64,000 nucleotides of DNA, taken from assembly GCF_000993825.1 (NCBI RefSeq), contig NZ_CP011114.1, positions 5,146,001 to 5,210,000 of the forward strand, read 5' to 3'. Of this stretch, positions 31,173 through 40,439 are shown piece after piece; position 1 is the stretch's first letter, and each line of letters begins with the position of its first letter. The position numbers were made by a program, and so were the translations under genes. The notes below the pieces were generated by a model that worked only from the letters and a program-made list of their open reading frames with translations, was not told where the DNA came from and ran no database searches. The DNA is from Paenibacillus durus ATCC 35681 (GTDB lineage: Bacteria > Bacillota > Bacilli > Paenibacillales > Paenibacillaceae).

Positions 31173-32588
31173 ATGGAGTATATAAAAATATTTTTCGTTA
31201 ACACGGCGGTGTTGATAACTTTGGCTTATCTGGCCAATCTGCTGTTCAAGCATACTATTTCCCGTGTTCCTGAACAGCTCAAGCAGGTAATCTGGGTTAT
31301 TATGGCTGTCTTTGCAGGCTGGCTCAGCTCTTTCTTCGGTTACCGGCTGGATGAGCAGGTTATTTTCGATTTACGCTATGTTCCGCTAATTATCTCCGCT
31401 ATAGCTTACCCGCAGCCTTTACTCCTGATTTTGATCGGGGTGGGGACAGGCCTGATGCGCTTTACGTTCGGCATTAATATGGCTGCAGCGGCGGGGGTGC
31501 TCAACCTCTCCATTCTGGGTTTCATTTGCGCTGCCATTTCCCCCTGGATTCGACGTTCTCCAATGTCCATGACGGCCAAGGGCCTGATTATTATTCTGGT
31601 GGTCAACTTCTTCAATGCGGTCAATATCATTCTATTCGGAGTCATCTCCTTACATGAATATGTATCAAAGATTATGCCGGTCACGTTCCCGGCGGGTGTG
31701 GCGCTCAGCATTCTGTTTGCGCTGATTGCCCGCGATTTTCATCTGGAGCGTGAACGAATGCGGCAGATCGAAGAGGCCAATGCGCTGCTCTCCGAACAGA
31801 CGGAGGAACTCTATAAGAATAGAATCGTTCTGGAAGAACGAGCGAAGCAGCTTATGCTGGCCTCCCAATATAAGTCGGAATTTTTGGCCAATATGTCGCA
31901 TGAACTGCGCACTCCCCTAAACGGCATTCTCAATCTGTCCGAGCTTATCGCGGAGAGCGACGATATGGCCGCCAGAGAGGAGATCCAGGCTTACGGAAGC
32001 CTTATTCACCGTTCTGGCGAAGATTTGCTTCTATTGATCAACGATGTCCTGGATTTGTCCAAGGTGGAGGCCGGCAAGCTGGAAATCGTCCATGAAGAGG
32101 TCAACATCAGCGAGCTTCCCATGCTGCTTTATCAGCAGTTTGAGGTGATCGCCAAGCAGAGAGGGCTGGATTTTACCGTTAAGCTGGATGATGGCCTGCC
32201 GGAGACGCTGGTCTCCGATTCGCAGCGGATGCAGCAAATTCTGCGCAATCTTCTCTCGAACGCATTCAAGTTCACCCATCAGGGCGGCGTTTCGCTGACG
32301 GTCCGCCAGGAGAAGCGGAAGCAGGGAGCGCGTGAAACCTCCTGGATCGAGTGGGCGGTGTCGGACAGCGGCATCGGTATCGCGAAGGACAAGCAGCTTA
32401 CGATCTTCGAGGCGTTTCAGCAGGCGGACGGGACGATCAGCCGGCAGTACGGAGGAACGGGCCTTGGCTTGTCCATCAGCCGCGATCTTGCCCGGCTTCT
32501 TGGCGGGATGATTACGCTGCAGAGCCAGGAGGGCCAGGGCAGCACGTTCTCTCTGTACCTGCCGACAACCCTAGAAGACAAGGCATAA
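31173..32588 (+). CDS. Orphan sensor histidine kinase with LytS-like membrane sensor
   Basis: 471 residues from ATG 31173 (GGGAGTGA upstream). Residues 1-185 form five or six membrane helices with the 5TM LytS-type pattern (DLRYVPLIISAIAYPQ, GVGTGLMRFTFG). A coiled coil follows, then the HisKA domain with the phospho-acceptor in NMSHELRTPLN (H243), and a HATPase with N box LRNLLSNAFKF, G1 DSGIGI and G2 GGTGLGLSI. No response regulator gene is adjacent, so it may feed a phosphorelay in the manner of sporulation kinases. The ligand is unknown. Confidence 0.88.
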   Translation: MEYIKIFFVNTAVLITLAYLANLLFKHTISRVPEQLKQVIWVIMAVFAGWLSSFFGYRLDEQVIFDLRYVPLIISAIAYPQPLLLILIGVGTGLMRFTFGINMAAAAGVLNLSILGFICAAISPWIRRSPMSMTAKGLIIILVVNFFNAVNIILFGVISLHEYVSKIMPVTFPAGVALSILFALIARDFHLERERMRQIEEANALLSEQTEELYKNRIVLEERAKQLMLASQYKSEFLANMSHELRTPLNGILNLSELIAESDDMAAREEIQAYGSLIHRSGEDLLLLINDVLDLSKVEAGKLEIVHEEVNISELPMLLYQQFEVIAKQRGLDFTVKLDDGLPETLVSDSQRMQQILRNLLSNAFKFTHQGGVSLTVRQEKRKQGARETSWIEWAVSDSGIGIAKDKQLTIFEAFQQADGTISRQYGGTGLGLSISRDLARLLGGMITLQSQEGQGSTFSLYLPTTLEDKA

Positions 32589-32685
32589 AAACTCCAATTA
32601 TATTTGTAATTCTGACGTATTGACGCTGGGGCGGCGCGGAGTAAAATGAAGCACAAAGCCGCGCCAAAGGAGTGTTTATACTGCC

Positions 32686-33960
32686 ATGCACATCATGAGA
32701 AACCGTCCCGAAGCCCATCCTCCCAAAAGAGGCCGCAAATTTTCGACGTACCGCAGGAACCTGCATATGGCCACATGGGAAGGCGTGCCTGCGACTATTT
32801 TTCAGGTGCTGCTTCAGGGGCCGTTTCTCACCGGATTTCTACTGTATCTGGGCGCCTCTTCCGGGCAGATCGGCTTTGTGCTTGCGCTTACTACGCTCGT
32901 GAATGTCGCGCAGATTGGAGTGGCTTTTCTGATTCAAAGGCTGCCCAGCCGCAAGTGGGCGCTCGTTACCTTTGTCGGCCTTCACCGGCTGCTGTGGTCA
33001 TCGACCGGACTTGTCCCGTTTCTCTTTCCCCGTCCATTTTGGGTGACCGCTTTCATTACACTGTACGCCCTTGCATTTATAATGAATACCGCCGGAGCGG
33101 TGCTGTGGAGCTCGGTCATCAGCGATCTGGTCCCTCCGCGCGTGCGGGGGCGCTATTTCGGTATCCGCAACACGCTGCTGAACGCTTTGGGAAGCCTCGT
33201 CCTGTATGGCGGCGGCGTTATTCTGGACCGTTACCCGGGCGGACATGGATTTCTAATCTTGTATATTGTGGTATGGATATTTTCCACGGCCAATGTTATC
33301 GTATTTTTCTTCTATCCCGATGTGCCTTTTGAGAAATCAGACGAAAGCAAGTTTGTGCCGATGTTTAAGAAACCGCTTCACGACGGACTGTTTATGAAAT
33401 CGACGCTGTTTCTTTCGCTCTGGCTGCTGCTGCAAAATGTGACCGTGCCGCTGTACTCCTATGTCATGCTGCAATTGCTGCACATCAATTACCAAACGCT
33501 TTCGCTTCTTAACGTGTTCCAGACGGTGTTCATGATGGTGAGCTTCTATTTCTGGGGCAATCTGAACGCGAAGTACAGCAACAAGCTCCTTCTCTTCTGG
33601 ACACTGCCCATCATCGCGGCCTCATCGCTGCTATGGGGGCTGCTGTCAGTCTTTCCGGCGCTTCTGGTGCTGGCAGCCGTGCATATTGTGTTCGGAGTGG
33701 GAGTAGGCGGATTTAACCAGCTGGCCTTCAATTTCATTATTGGGGATACGCCGAAAAAAGAGCGACCGATGTATATGGCGATGTATGCGGCGCTTACGGG
33801 TCTCGCGTCGTTCTTCGGTCCGCTGGTCGGCGGCAAAGTATACGAGTGGATCGAAAATTGGCCGTACTGGGTACAGGTATACGGGATGCAGCTTATCGTT
33901 GGAGGGCTGATGATTGTTCTGATCATGCTGCTGGGGCGCCGTATATTGAAGGATGTCTAG
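32686..33960 (+). CDS. MFS transporter
   Basis: 424 residues, about 12 membrane helices. The cytoplasmic loop between helices 2 and 3 has a weak A-motif, and VPPRVRGRYFGIRNTLLNA is typical of a loop seen in Paenibacillus/Bacillus MFS proteins of unknown substrate. A second motif, GDTPKKERPMYMAMYAALTG, repeats the pattern in the C-terminal half, consistent with internal duplication. The start at 32686 has AAAGGAG 13 bases upstream. Single-gene unit; the substrate cannot be predicted. Confidence 0.85.
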   Translation: MHIMRNRPEAHPPKRGRKFSTYRRNLHMATWEGVPATIFQVLLQGPFLTGFLLYLGASSGQIGFVLALTTLVNVAQIGVAFLIQRLPSRKWALVTFVGLHRLLWSSTGLVPFLFPRPFWVTAFITLYALAFIMNTAGAVLWSSVISDLVPPRVRGRYFGIRNTLLNALGSLVLYGGGVILDRYPGGHGFLILYIVVWIFSTANVIVFFFYPDVPFEKSDESKFVPMFKKPLHDGLFMKSTLFLSLWLLLQNVTVPLYSYVMLQLLHINYQTLSLLNVFQTVFMMVSFYFWGNLNAKYSNKLLLFWTLPIIAASSLLWGLLSVFPALLVLAAVHIVFGVGVGGFNQLAFNFIIGDTPKKERPMYMAMYAALTGLASFFGPLVGGKVYEWIENWPYWVQVYGMQLIVGGLMIVLIMLLGRRILKDV

Positions 33961-34012
33961 ACCATGCGCGGTTATAGAATCCCGGTCTAAAATTTACTGA
34001 AGGAGAATATTC

Positions 34013-34723
34013 ATGGACAAAAAGGCAGTGGTGCTTGGCGCCACCGGGCTTGTGGGAAAGGCGGTGACGGAGGAACTTTTGCGCGGAGCTTGGAAGGAAG
34101 TAAGGGCCCTTGTGCGAAGACCGCTGGATATCCGTCATGAAAGGCTGAAGCAGCATGTGATCGACTGGGAACGGCTGGAGCGGTACGGCGGGTTGTTCGA
34201 AGGAGCGGACGCCGTATTCTGCTGCCTCGGGACGACCATTAAACAGGCCGGATCGCAGAAAAATTTCGAGCGCGTCGATCTGGAATATCCTGTGCAGGCC
34301 GCAGCGCTTGCCAGGGAAGCCGGAGTGGGACAATTCTTAGCGGTATCCTCCATGGGGGCCAATCCGCATTCGCGCAATTTTTACAGCCGGACCAAGGGCC
34401 GGATGGAAGAAGGATTAAGCCGCACGGGCTTTCCGGGGCTGCATCTGTTCCGCCCGTCTCTTCTGCTGGGAGAGAGGGAGGAATTCCGGCGGGGAGAGCG
34501 TATCGCCTCTTGGCTCATGACGAGGCTGGAGTTCCTGCTGGCTGGCAAAGCCGCAAAATACCGCGCCATCAAGGGAGAGGCCGTAGCGCGTGCCATGGTT
34601 CATATTGCGGCGGCTGATCCGAAGGGGCTGCATATCTACCCGAACGATGTCATTCAAGTGCTGGGAAGGGACTTTTCTGCGGATTCCGAACAGATCCGGG
34701 GCGATACGGAATGTTTGCAATAA
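34013..34723 (+). CDS. NAD(P)-binding oxidoreductase of the atypical SDR (HTATIP2-like) type
   Basis: 236 residues. The Rossmann phosphate loop GATGLVG (residues 9-15) and VFCCLGTTIKQAGS (about 70-83) are typical of small NAD(P)H-binding proteins related to human TIP30/HTATIP2. VSSMGANPHSRNFYSRTKG carries a YxxxK-like pair (Y and K four apart). No substrate is known for the bacterial members. AAGGAGAATATTC precedes the start. It reads in the same direction as the MFS gene upstream and ridA downstream, but the gaps (50-60 bases) do not prove an operon. Confidence 0.8.
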   Translation: MDKKAVVLGATGLVGKAVTEELLRGAWKEVRALVRRPLDIRHERLKQHVIDWERLERYGGLFEGADAVFCCLGTTIKQAGSQKNFERVDLEYPVQAAALAREAGVGQFLAVSSMGANPHSRNFYSRTKGRMEEGLSRTGFPGLHLFRPSLLLGEREEFRRGERIASWLMTRLEFLLAGKAAKYRAIKGEAVARAMVHIAAADPKGLHIYPNDVIQVLGRDFSADSEQIRGDTECLQ

Positions 34724-34780
34724 AGAGAGAGAAGGCTTTACAATGGGGACGTAAATAGATGAATGGGAGGAAATTATGAT

Positions 34781-35161
34781 ATGAGCAAAAAGCAGGTAGC
34801 CACGTCTAAAGCACCGGGGGCCATCGGTCCGTACAGCCAGGCCATTATCGCCGGAAATTGGGTATATACCTCCGGCCAACTGGGATTGGACCCGGCCACG
34901 GGAGAGCTCGCGGGAGACGTACAGGCCCAGGCGCGCCAGTCGCTGGCGAATGTGCAGGCCATTCTGGAAGAGGCGGGAGCTTCGCTGGACCTCGTAGTGA
35001 AGACGACGGTATTCCTGAAGGATATGAATGATTTTGCGGCTGTGAACGAGGTGTACAGCTCGTTCTTTAAGGAGCCGTATCCGGCGCGCAGCGCGGTCGA
35101 AGTCGCCCGTCTGCCCAAAGACGGACTCGTGGAGATTGAAGTGGTGGCGCGCAGAAAATAA
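34781..35161 (+). CDS. ridA: RidA-family enamine/imine deaminase
   Basis: 126 residues from ATG 34781, with GGGAGG 12 bases before. RidA proteins hydrolyse reactive 2-aminoacrylate and related imines made by PLP enzymes. The trimer-interface and active-site features are present: APGAIGPYSQAI, YTSGQLGLDP, VVKTTVFLKDM, and YPARSAVEVARLPKDGLVEIE with the catalytic Arg in PARSAVEV. Length is standard. Cytosolic; a terminator follows. Confidence 0.94.
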   Translation: MSKKQVATSKAPGAIGPYSQAIIAGNWVYTSGQLGLDPATGELAGDVQAQARQSLANVQAILEEAGASLDLVVKTTVFLKDMNDFAAVNEVYSSFFKEPYPARSAVEVARLPKDGLVEIEVVARRK

Positions 35162-35221
35162 CTGCGGCACTCATAGGTATTGAAATCCGGATTCCAGCCT
35201 TATAGGGGGACCGGATTCGCA

Positions 35222-35278
35222 TAGACCCTTTCCCGCAGGACTGCAGGCAATGCGCAGGATAGCGGGAGAGGGTTTTTT
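35222..35278 (+). terminator. Terminator after ridA
   Basis: ACCCTTTCCCGC and GCGGGAGAGGGT form a long stem-loop followed by TTTTTT. Confidence 0.8.
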
Positions 35279-35385
35279 TGAAAATATAAGAATTTATAAG
35301 CAGAGCGCTTATCCATTTGTCTTATATTTCTACGAGAAACGGTACCGTCCCTAAAAGGACGGCGAAGCCGTTTCTTCTTGAAAAA
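35279..35385. repeat. Dispersed two-hairpin repeat, copy 1
   Basis: It has two modules. AATATAAGA-TTTATAAGC to CTTATATTT forms the first, then GAGAAACGG to CCGTTTCTTCTT the second, with GTCC/GGAC at its tip. A second copy with the same order lies at 42285-42392, so this is a mobile or amplified intergenic element. Confidence 0.7.
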
Positions 35386-35398
35386 AGAATATAGGCTG

Positions 35399-35427
35399 TT
35401 GACATTCTACCTACTAGTAGGTATACT
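35399..35427 (+). promoter_or_regulatory. Promoter with palindromic TetR operator (site 1)
   Basis: -35 TTGACA (35399-35404) and -10 TATACT (35422-35427) are 17 bp apart. The perfect 16-bp palindrome TACCTACTAGTAGGTA (35408-35423) fills the spacer, so repressor binding would block RNA polymerase. The identical palindrome occurs at 36073. Confidence 0.88.
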
Positions 35428-35447
35428 GAGCTCAAGAGGTGAAGGAC

Positions 35448-36035
35448 ATGAACCGGTCCGATCATATAATAAACGTTGCAAACCGCCTGATATTAGAGAA
35501 AGGGTACAGTGCTTTCAGCTATGCGGATGTAGCTGCCGAGATTGGTATCCAGAAGGCGAGCATTCACTATCACTTCCCCTCCAAAGCCAACTTGGTGCAA
35601 AATGTGGTGGGCAGATACCGGCAGGAAGTTCGGGCAAATCTGTCAAAGCTCGATTCGCTGACCGATGATCCGCGGGAGAAGCTTGAACAGTACTTGTCAT
35701 ATTGGGAGTCGTCCTTGCGGAGCAAGGCTACGGATATTTGCCTTTGTGCGCAGCTCGCTTCCGAGATTCCGATTCTGCCCGAAGAGGTTACCCGCGAGAT
35801 TCGGGGTCATTTCCGGGATTTAACGGATTGGCTGGCACGGCTGCTGCGGGATGCGGCTGCCAAAAACCGGTTTGCCGGAGGGGAAGCTCCCATTGAGGAA
35901 ACCGCTCATTCCATTCTGGCTTGTATACACGGCGGGCTGCTGGCTTCAAGGGCATTTAACGATCCACGGCAGTTCAGTATGGTGAAGAATCGCCTGGTGC
36001 CATTGATTACACCGGAGACAGCGATAGCGAAATAA
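35448..36035 (+). CDS. TetR/AcrR-family repressor
   Basis: 195 residues from ATG 35448, with AAGAGGTGAAGG upstream. The N-terminal DNA-binding domain reads ANRLILEKGYSAFSYADVAA and GIQKASIHYHFPSKANLVQ, the recognition helix of TetR proteins. The C-terminal all-helical part (about 60-190) resembles the YxaF/LmrA-like group, with cysteines in DICLCAQLASE. The same palindrome stands before this gene and before the hydrolase, so it very likely represses both itself and the hydrolase until a ligand binds. Confidence 0.9.
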   Translation: MNRSDHIINVANRLILEKGYSAFSYADVAAEIGIQKASIHYHFPSKANLVQNVVGRYRQEVRANLSKLDSLTDDPREKLEQYLSYWESSLRSKATDICLCAQLASEIPILPEEVTREIRGHFRDLTDWLARLLRDAAAKNRFAGGEAPIEETAHSILACIHGGLLASRAFNDPRQFSMVKNRLVPLITPETAIAK

Positions 36036-36072
36036 TCCGCAAGAAGAGAGACAAATTTTTTTTAGGTTAATC

Positions 36073-36088
36073 TACCTACTAGTAGGTA
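36073..36088 (+). promoter_or_regulatory. Palindromic TetR operator (site 2)
   Basis: TACCTACTAGTAGGTA, identical to the site at 35408-35423, 32 bases before the hydrolase gene start. Confidence 0.88.
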
Positions 36089-36119
36089 ATCAATAAACAA
36101 ACCAAAGGAGAAGATTACA

Positions 36120-36932
36120 ATGAAAAAACCGCCGATCGTATTTATTCACGGAGCTTTTGTCACACCGGCAAGCTTTGAGCCGTTAATGGGGTATTTCAAA
36201 GCCAGAGGCTTTGAGGTATTGGCGCCGGCCTGGCCTTCCCACGGTCAGTCTGTAGCTGAACTGCGGAAGCAGCAAGATAGCTCCGAGCTGGGCAAGCTGG
36301 GCTTGGATGACCTGACAAATTATTTTGCCGGCATCATCAAGGCGCTGCCGGAGAAGCCGATTATTATCGGCCATTCCTTCGGCGGACTGCTGACGCAGCT
36401 GATGATGGACCGCGGGCTGGGGCTGGCGGGAATCGCGATTAATTCCGCGGGCGCCAAAGGAGTGGTCTCGGCCGCTTATCCGACTACGGCGCGTTCCATC
36501 TTCGGCATTCTGTCCAAGCCTTGGCGCAAGACCTTCATGATGTCTCTCAAGGAGTTCCAATACGCCTTCGTCCATACGCTAGGCAAAGCCGAGCAGGAGC
36601 GGGCTTACCGGGAGCATGTGGTGCCGGAGACGACGCGAATCTTTTTTCAGGGAGCTGCTGCCCCGTTCGCTTCGAACAGCCCGTTCAAAGTGAACTTTAA
36701 CAATGGCAGCCGCGGCCCGCTGCTGATGATTGCCGGAGAAGTTGACCGGATCGTTCCCGCCAGCTTGGTTCGCAAGAATTACAGTCTCTACAATCAGCGG
36801 TCGGGAGCCGTAACGGATTACAAGGAGTTTCCCGGCCGCAGCCACTGGATTATCGCGCAGCCGGGCTGGGAAGAGGTGGCGGACTTTATCGGCCAATGGC
36901 TGAAGGAACAGCTGCCTGCTGAGGTCGGATGA
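36120..36932 (+). CDS. Alpha/beta hydrolase
   Basis: 270 residues, no signal peptide. The oxyanion strand VFIHGAFVTPASFEP, nucleophile elbow GHSFGG (catalytic Ser), acid Asp in IAGEVDRIVP and catalytic His in GRSHWII complete the triad. It is a cytosolic esterase/lipase-like enzyme; the closest descriptions are non-haem peroxidase or carboxylesterase-like hydrolases with unknown substrate. AAAGGAG precedes the start. Its upstream region holds the second TetR palindrome, so expression should be induced with the regulator's ligand. Confidence 0.88.
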   Translation: MKKPPIVFIHGAFVTPASFEPLMGYFKARGFEVLAPAWPSHGQSVAELRKQQDSSELGKLGLDDLTNYFAGIIKALPEKPIIIGHSFGGLLTQLMMDRGLGLAGIAINSAGAKGVVSAAYPTTARSIFGILSKPWRKTFMMSLKEFQYAFVHTLGKAEQERAYREHVVPETTRIFFQGAAAPFASNSPFKVNFNNGSRGPLLMIAGEVDRIVPASLVRKNYSLYNQRSGAVTDYKEFPGRSHWIIAQPGWEEVADFIGQWLKEQLPAEVG

Positions 36933-36942
36933 AATTTTCAAG

Positions 36943-36993
36943 TAAGCCGGTGCCAAGAACACGGTGAATACACCGAAGCGCCGGCTTTTTTTA
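36943..36993 (+). terminator. Terminator after the hydrolase gene
   Basis: AAGCCGGTGC and GCGCCGGCTT pair around an ACGGTG-containing loop, followed by TTTTT. Confidence 0.75.
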
Positions 36994-37301
36994 CATACTA
37001 ACAACTAAAAAAATGCTCCGGCCCGGCTATCTGATCCATAAGTCACGGGAATGAAGAGCAGGAGGCCTCCATATTTGTCGAAAGTTAGGTAAGCGGTGCA
37101 ATTTAGGTCGCAAATATGCAGAAATATTGTTAAATCCCGGCTTTTTCGTATAAGATGGAGATAAAACCTTTTTTGGAAATTCAGGTGTTCTGCCACCGGC
37201 AGAGATGGACCGGCCTGATTTTCCTCGCTGAAACGGCTGCCGCTTATGGCCTTGGTGCGGGCTGCTTCGTTTTGGCTTGTTCAAAAAGACAGGAGATCAC
37301 G

Positions 37302-40300
37302 ATGACTAAGCATCTTTATGCAATGTGGTTAGGGGATGTTTTATTTTGCTTCTCCGGTGAGACTTCGGAACCTAAAGTAGATGCATGGACTCGCGTGGTC
37401 AAGCGGCTGGAGCTTGGCGGGCATCGTCCTTTCGCGGGCGCGGCGCTGCGTTTGGCGGAAGTAAAATATCCCGTGGCCAAAAATGAAGGCAGGGCGGGGC
37501 GGCGTACGCTTGCCGGGAGAATGCTGGAGGGACTTGCCCTGTCTCCGAAGGACGCGTTTGAGCTGCTGCTGTTCTGGGACGAGGCGCTCTGCGAACGGCA
37601 GGGCATTGAGCCCGGGGGAGAGATGGGCTACTGGGCGGCCGCGGCCCGCTTTGCGCTTGAGCTGATCGCTACGGGAGGCATCGCTCCGGGCGCCGCGCCG
37701 CCGCGAACGGCCGGCTCACGGCGGCGCGGCGGAGAGCTGGCGGCGGAGACCTGCTGGGTTCCTGTCTGCAGGGAACCGGGTCAGCGGGAAGCCTTCCTGC
37801 GATTTTCCGCCTCCATACCGGTGCTGGCGCTTGGTTCGCAAGCCATGCAGGGAGACGAACCGGCTTCCCGAGAGGAGGCCGGGGCAGCCGTGCTGTACTC
37901 CTTCCTTCAGGCTGTGATCAATGCTGAGGTCAAAGGGGTTGTGGCCGGAATGGAGCAGGAGCTCCTCCCGTTCAAGGCCAATTACCGCCGGGGGCGGTCG
38001 CCTTTGACCGAGCTGTGGTGGAACAGCCTGCTTACGGGCAGCCGCGACATCCCCGTTCAAGGCACTCCCGCCGAGGTAACGGAGCTGCTGGCGGAGGTTA
38101 ACGCGGCGGCGAACAGCGAAATTCCGCACTTCGGAGCGGCTGAGGAGCAGAGCGGACAGCTTGGCCTCGGACTGAGACTGGAGCCGCCGGGAGAAGACGG
38201 TGAGATCTGGCGGCTGTCCTTCTGGGCAGAGGGGCGGGAAGAGAGCGGATTCTGGCTTCCCGCAGCCTCTGTCTGGAGCAGCGGTGATCGGGAATTTATG
38301 CTTTGGGGCAAACGCTATAAGGGAATTCAGGAACAGCTGCTTGCGGCGCTGGGGAGGGCGGCGGAATTGTCGCCGGATATTTCGCGGGCGCTCGAATTCC
38401 CCGCTCCGACCGGCGTGGATCTAGAGCCGGAACGGCTGTATTATTTCCTGAAGGAGACCGTGCAGGAACTGACCGCCCTGGGAATTACCGTCCAGCTACC
38501 GTCGCGCTGGAGCAAAGAGGGACGCCGCCGCATCGGCATGAGGCTGAAGATGGAGCTGCCGGAGGCGCCGAGCGGTTCCCAGCCGCTTGCGCTCGGCATG
38601 GAGACGCTCGTTTCCTTCAGGATCGAGGCTTCGCTTGGCGACAGTTCCGTCAGCGCGGAGGAACTAAGTGCGCTGCTGGCGGCCGGAGTGCCGTTCATCA
38701 AGTTCCGCGGGGAATGGATCGAAGTGGACCCGAAGGAGATCCGCCAGGTGCTCCGGTACATGAAGCGCCATGAGAGCGGAGAAATGTCCGCATCCGACTG
38801 GATGCGTCTTGAGGCGGAGGAAGGGGAAGAACGGCTGTGGAAGGGAATGCCCGTTACGGGCATGGAAACCATCGGTCTGCTCGCCTCGCTGATGCGGGGA
38901 GACGCTGTACGGAATCTTCCCGCGCGTCCGGTCCCTCCGGAGCTCAAGGGGACGCTGCGTCCATATCAGGAGCGCGGCTATCAATGGCTGAGCGCTATGA
39001 GTGAGCTGGGCTTTGGCGTCTGTCTCGCCGACGACATGGGTCTTGGCAAGACGGTGCAGGTGATTGCCTGTCTGCTGGGCCGTGAGACGGCCGCCGATGG
39101 TGCCGCCGCAGCCGGCCGGAATCCGGCGCTTATTCTGTGTCCGACCTCGCTGCTTGGCAACTGGCAGCGGGAGCTGCTGCGCTTCTCGCCTTCGCTGAGC
39201 GTCTACATTCATCACGGAAGCCGCAGATTACGGGGCGAAGCCTTCCGGGAGCAGGCCGCAGGGCATGATATCGTGCTGACCACGTACCATTTGGCCGGGA
39301 GGGACAGCGAGGACCTTGCCTCGGTGTCATGGTCGTCCGTTGTGCTGGACGAGGCCCAATACATCAAAAATTACCGGACCAAGCAGGCGCAGAGCGTCAT
39401 GCGGCTCAAGTCGCCCCATCGGGTTGCCATGACCGGAACGCCGGTGGAGAACCGGCTCGGAGAGCTTTGGTCGATTTTTCATTTTCTGAACCCGGGCTAT
39501 CTCGGAACCTTTCATTCCTTCCGCGAGCGTTACGGGAGCGGCGAAGGGGTGGACCGGCTAAGAGAGCTGCACCGGCTCGTATCGCCTTTTCTGCTGCGAA
39601 GACTGAAGAGCGACCCCGACATTTCCAAGGATCTTCCGGAGAAGCTGGAGCTGAAGAACTACTGTACGCTGACGGAGCATCAGGCGCTGTTGTATCAGAG
39701 CGTTGTGAACGATATGCTGGATACTCTCGGAGGAAGCTCGGGCATGGCGCGGCGGGGGCTGGTTCTGTCTTCGCTGACGAAGCTGAAGCAAATCTGCGAT
39801 CATCCGCAGCTCTTCCGCAAGGAGGAAGGCCGTCAGGGCCGAAACGATCAGTCCGGCAAAATGGAGACCATGTTCGAGGTGCTGGACAGCATCGCGGAGC
39901 TCGGGGAGTCGGCGCTCATTTTTACCCAATATGTGTCGATGGGCGAGCTGCTGGTGAACAGACTGGCTAAGCGCTACGGCAAGATGCCGCTGTTTCTGCA
40001 CGGGGGTGTTCCAAAAAGGGAACGCGACGAGATGGTCCGCTCTTTCCAAGAAGGGGAGGGGACGGCGTTCTTCGTACTGTCGCTGAAGGCAGGCGGAGTG
40101 GGGCTGAACCTGACAAGGGCCAACCATGTCGTACATTACGACCGCTGGTGGAACCCCGCAGTGGAGAATCAGGCGACGGACCGCGCGTTCCGGATCGGGC
40201 AGTATAAGAACGTGCAGGTTCACAAGCTGATCTGCCAAGGAACGCTGGAAGAGCGGATCGACGAACTCATTGAACGGAAAAAGAATCTGTCCGAGCAGGT

Positions 40301-40388
40301 CGTCGGTTCCGGAGAGAACTGGCTCACCGAAATGTCCGATCACGAGCTGAAGGAATTGATTGAGCTGCAGAACCAGGATTGGATGTAG
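37302..40388 (+). CDS. SNF2-family DEAD/DEAH-box helicase
   Basis: 1028 residues from ATG 37302 (CAGGAG upstream). The first 600 residues are the bacterial SNF2-associated region. Residues from about 600 are the two RecA lobes: motif I DDMGLGKTVQ, motif II LDEAQYIKN, motif III MTGTPVENRLGELW, motif V GGVGLNLTRA and motif VI ATDRAFRIGQ. Such proteins are ATP-driven double-stranded DNA translocases, often next to a SWIM zinc-finger gene. Here the partner downstream has no SWIM motif. Not part of a visible restriction or phage-defence cluster. Confidence 0.92.
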   Translation: MTKHLYAMWLGDVLFCFSGETSEPKVDAWTRVVKRLELGGHRPFAGAALRLAEVKYPVAKNEGRAGRRTLAGRMLEGLALSPKDAFELLLFWDEALCERQGIEPGGEMGYWAAAARFALELIATGGIAPGAAPPRTAGSRRRGGELAAETCWVPVCREPGQREAFLRFSASIPVLALGSQAMQGDEPASREEAGAAVLYSFLQAVINAEVKGVVAGMEQELLPFKANYRRGRSPLTELWWNSLLTGSRDIPVQGTPAEVTELLAEVNAAANSEIPHFGAAEEQSGQLGLGLRLEPPGEDGEIWRLSFWAEGREESGFWLPAASVWSSGDREFMLWGKRYKGIQEQLLAALGRAAELSPDISRALEFPAPTGVDLEPERLYYFLKETVQELTALGITVQLPSRWSKEGRRRIGMRLKMELPEAPSGSQPLALGMETLVSFRIEASLGDSSVSAEELSALLAAGVPFIKFRGEWIEVDPKEIRQVLRYMKRHESGEMSASDWMRLEAEEGEERLWKGMPVTGMETIGLLASLMRGDAVRNLPARPVPPELKGTLRPYQERGYQWLSAMSELGFGVCLADDMGLGKTVQVIACLLGRETAADGAAAAGRNPALILCPTSLLGNWQRELLRFSPSLSVYIHHGSRRLRGEAFREQAAGHDIVLTTYHLAGRDSEDLASVSWSSVVLDEAQYIKNYRTKQAQSVMRLKSPHRVAMTGTPVENRLGELWSIFHFLNPGYLGTFHSFRERYGSGEGVDRLRELHRLVSPFLLRRLKSDPDISKDLPEKLELKNYCTLTEHQALLYQSVVNDMLDTLGGSSGMARRGLVLSSLTKLKQICDHPQLFRKEEGRQGRNDQSGKMETMFEVLDSIAELGESALIFTQYVSMGELLVNRLAKRYGKMPLFLHGGVPKRERDEMVRSFQEGEGTAFFVLSLKAGGVGLNLTRANHVVHYDRWWNPAVENQATDRAFRIGQYKNVQVHKLICQGTLEERIDELIERKKNLSEQVVGSGENWLTEMSDHELKELIELQNQDWM

Positions 40389-40439
40389 CAATTCGATCCG
40401 GAAAAATAAAACGAGGGAAGCAAGCGGTGGAGGGAAGGT

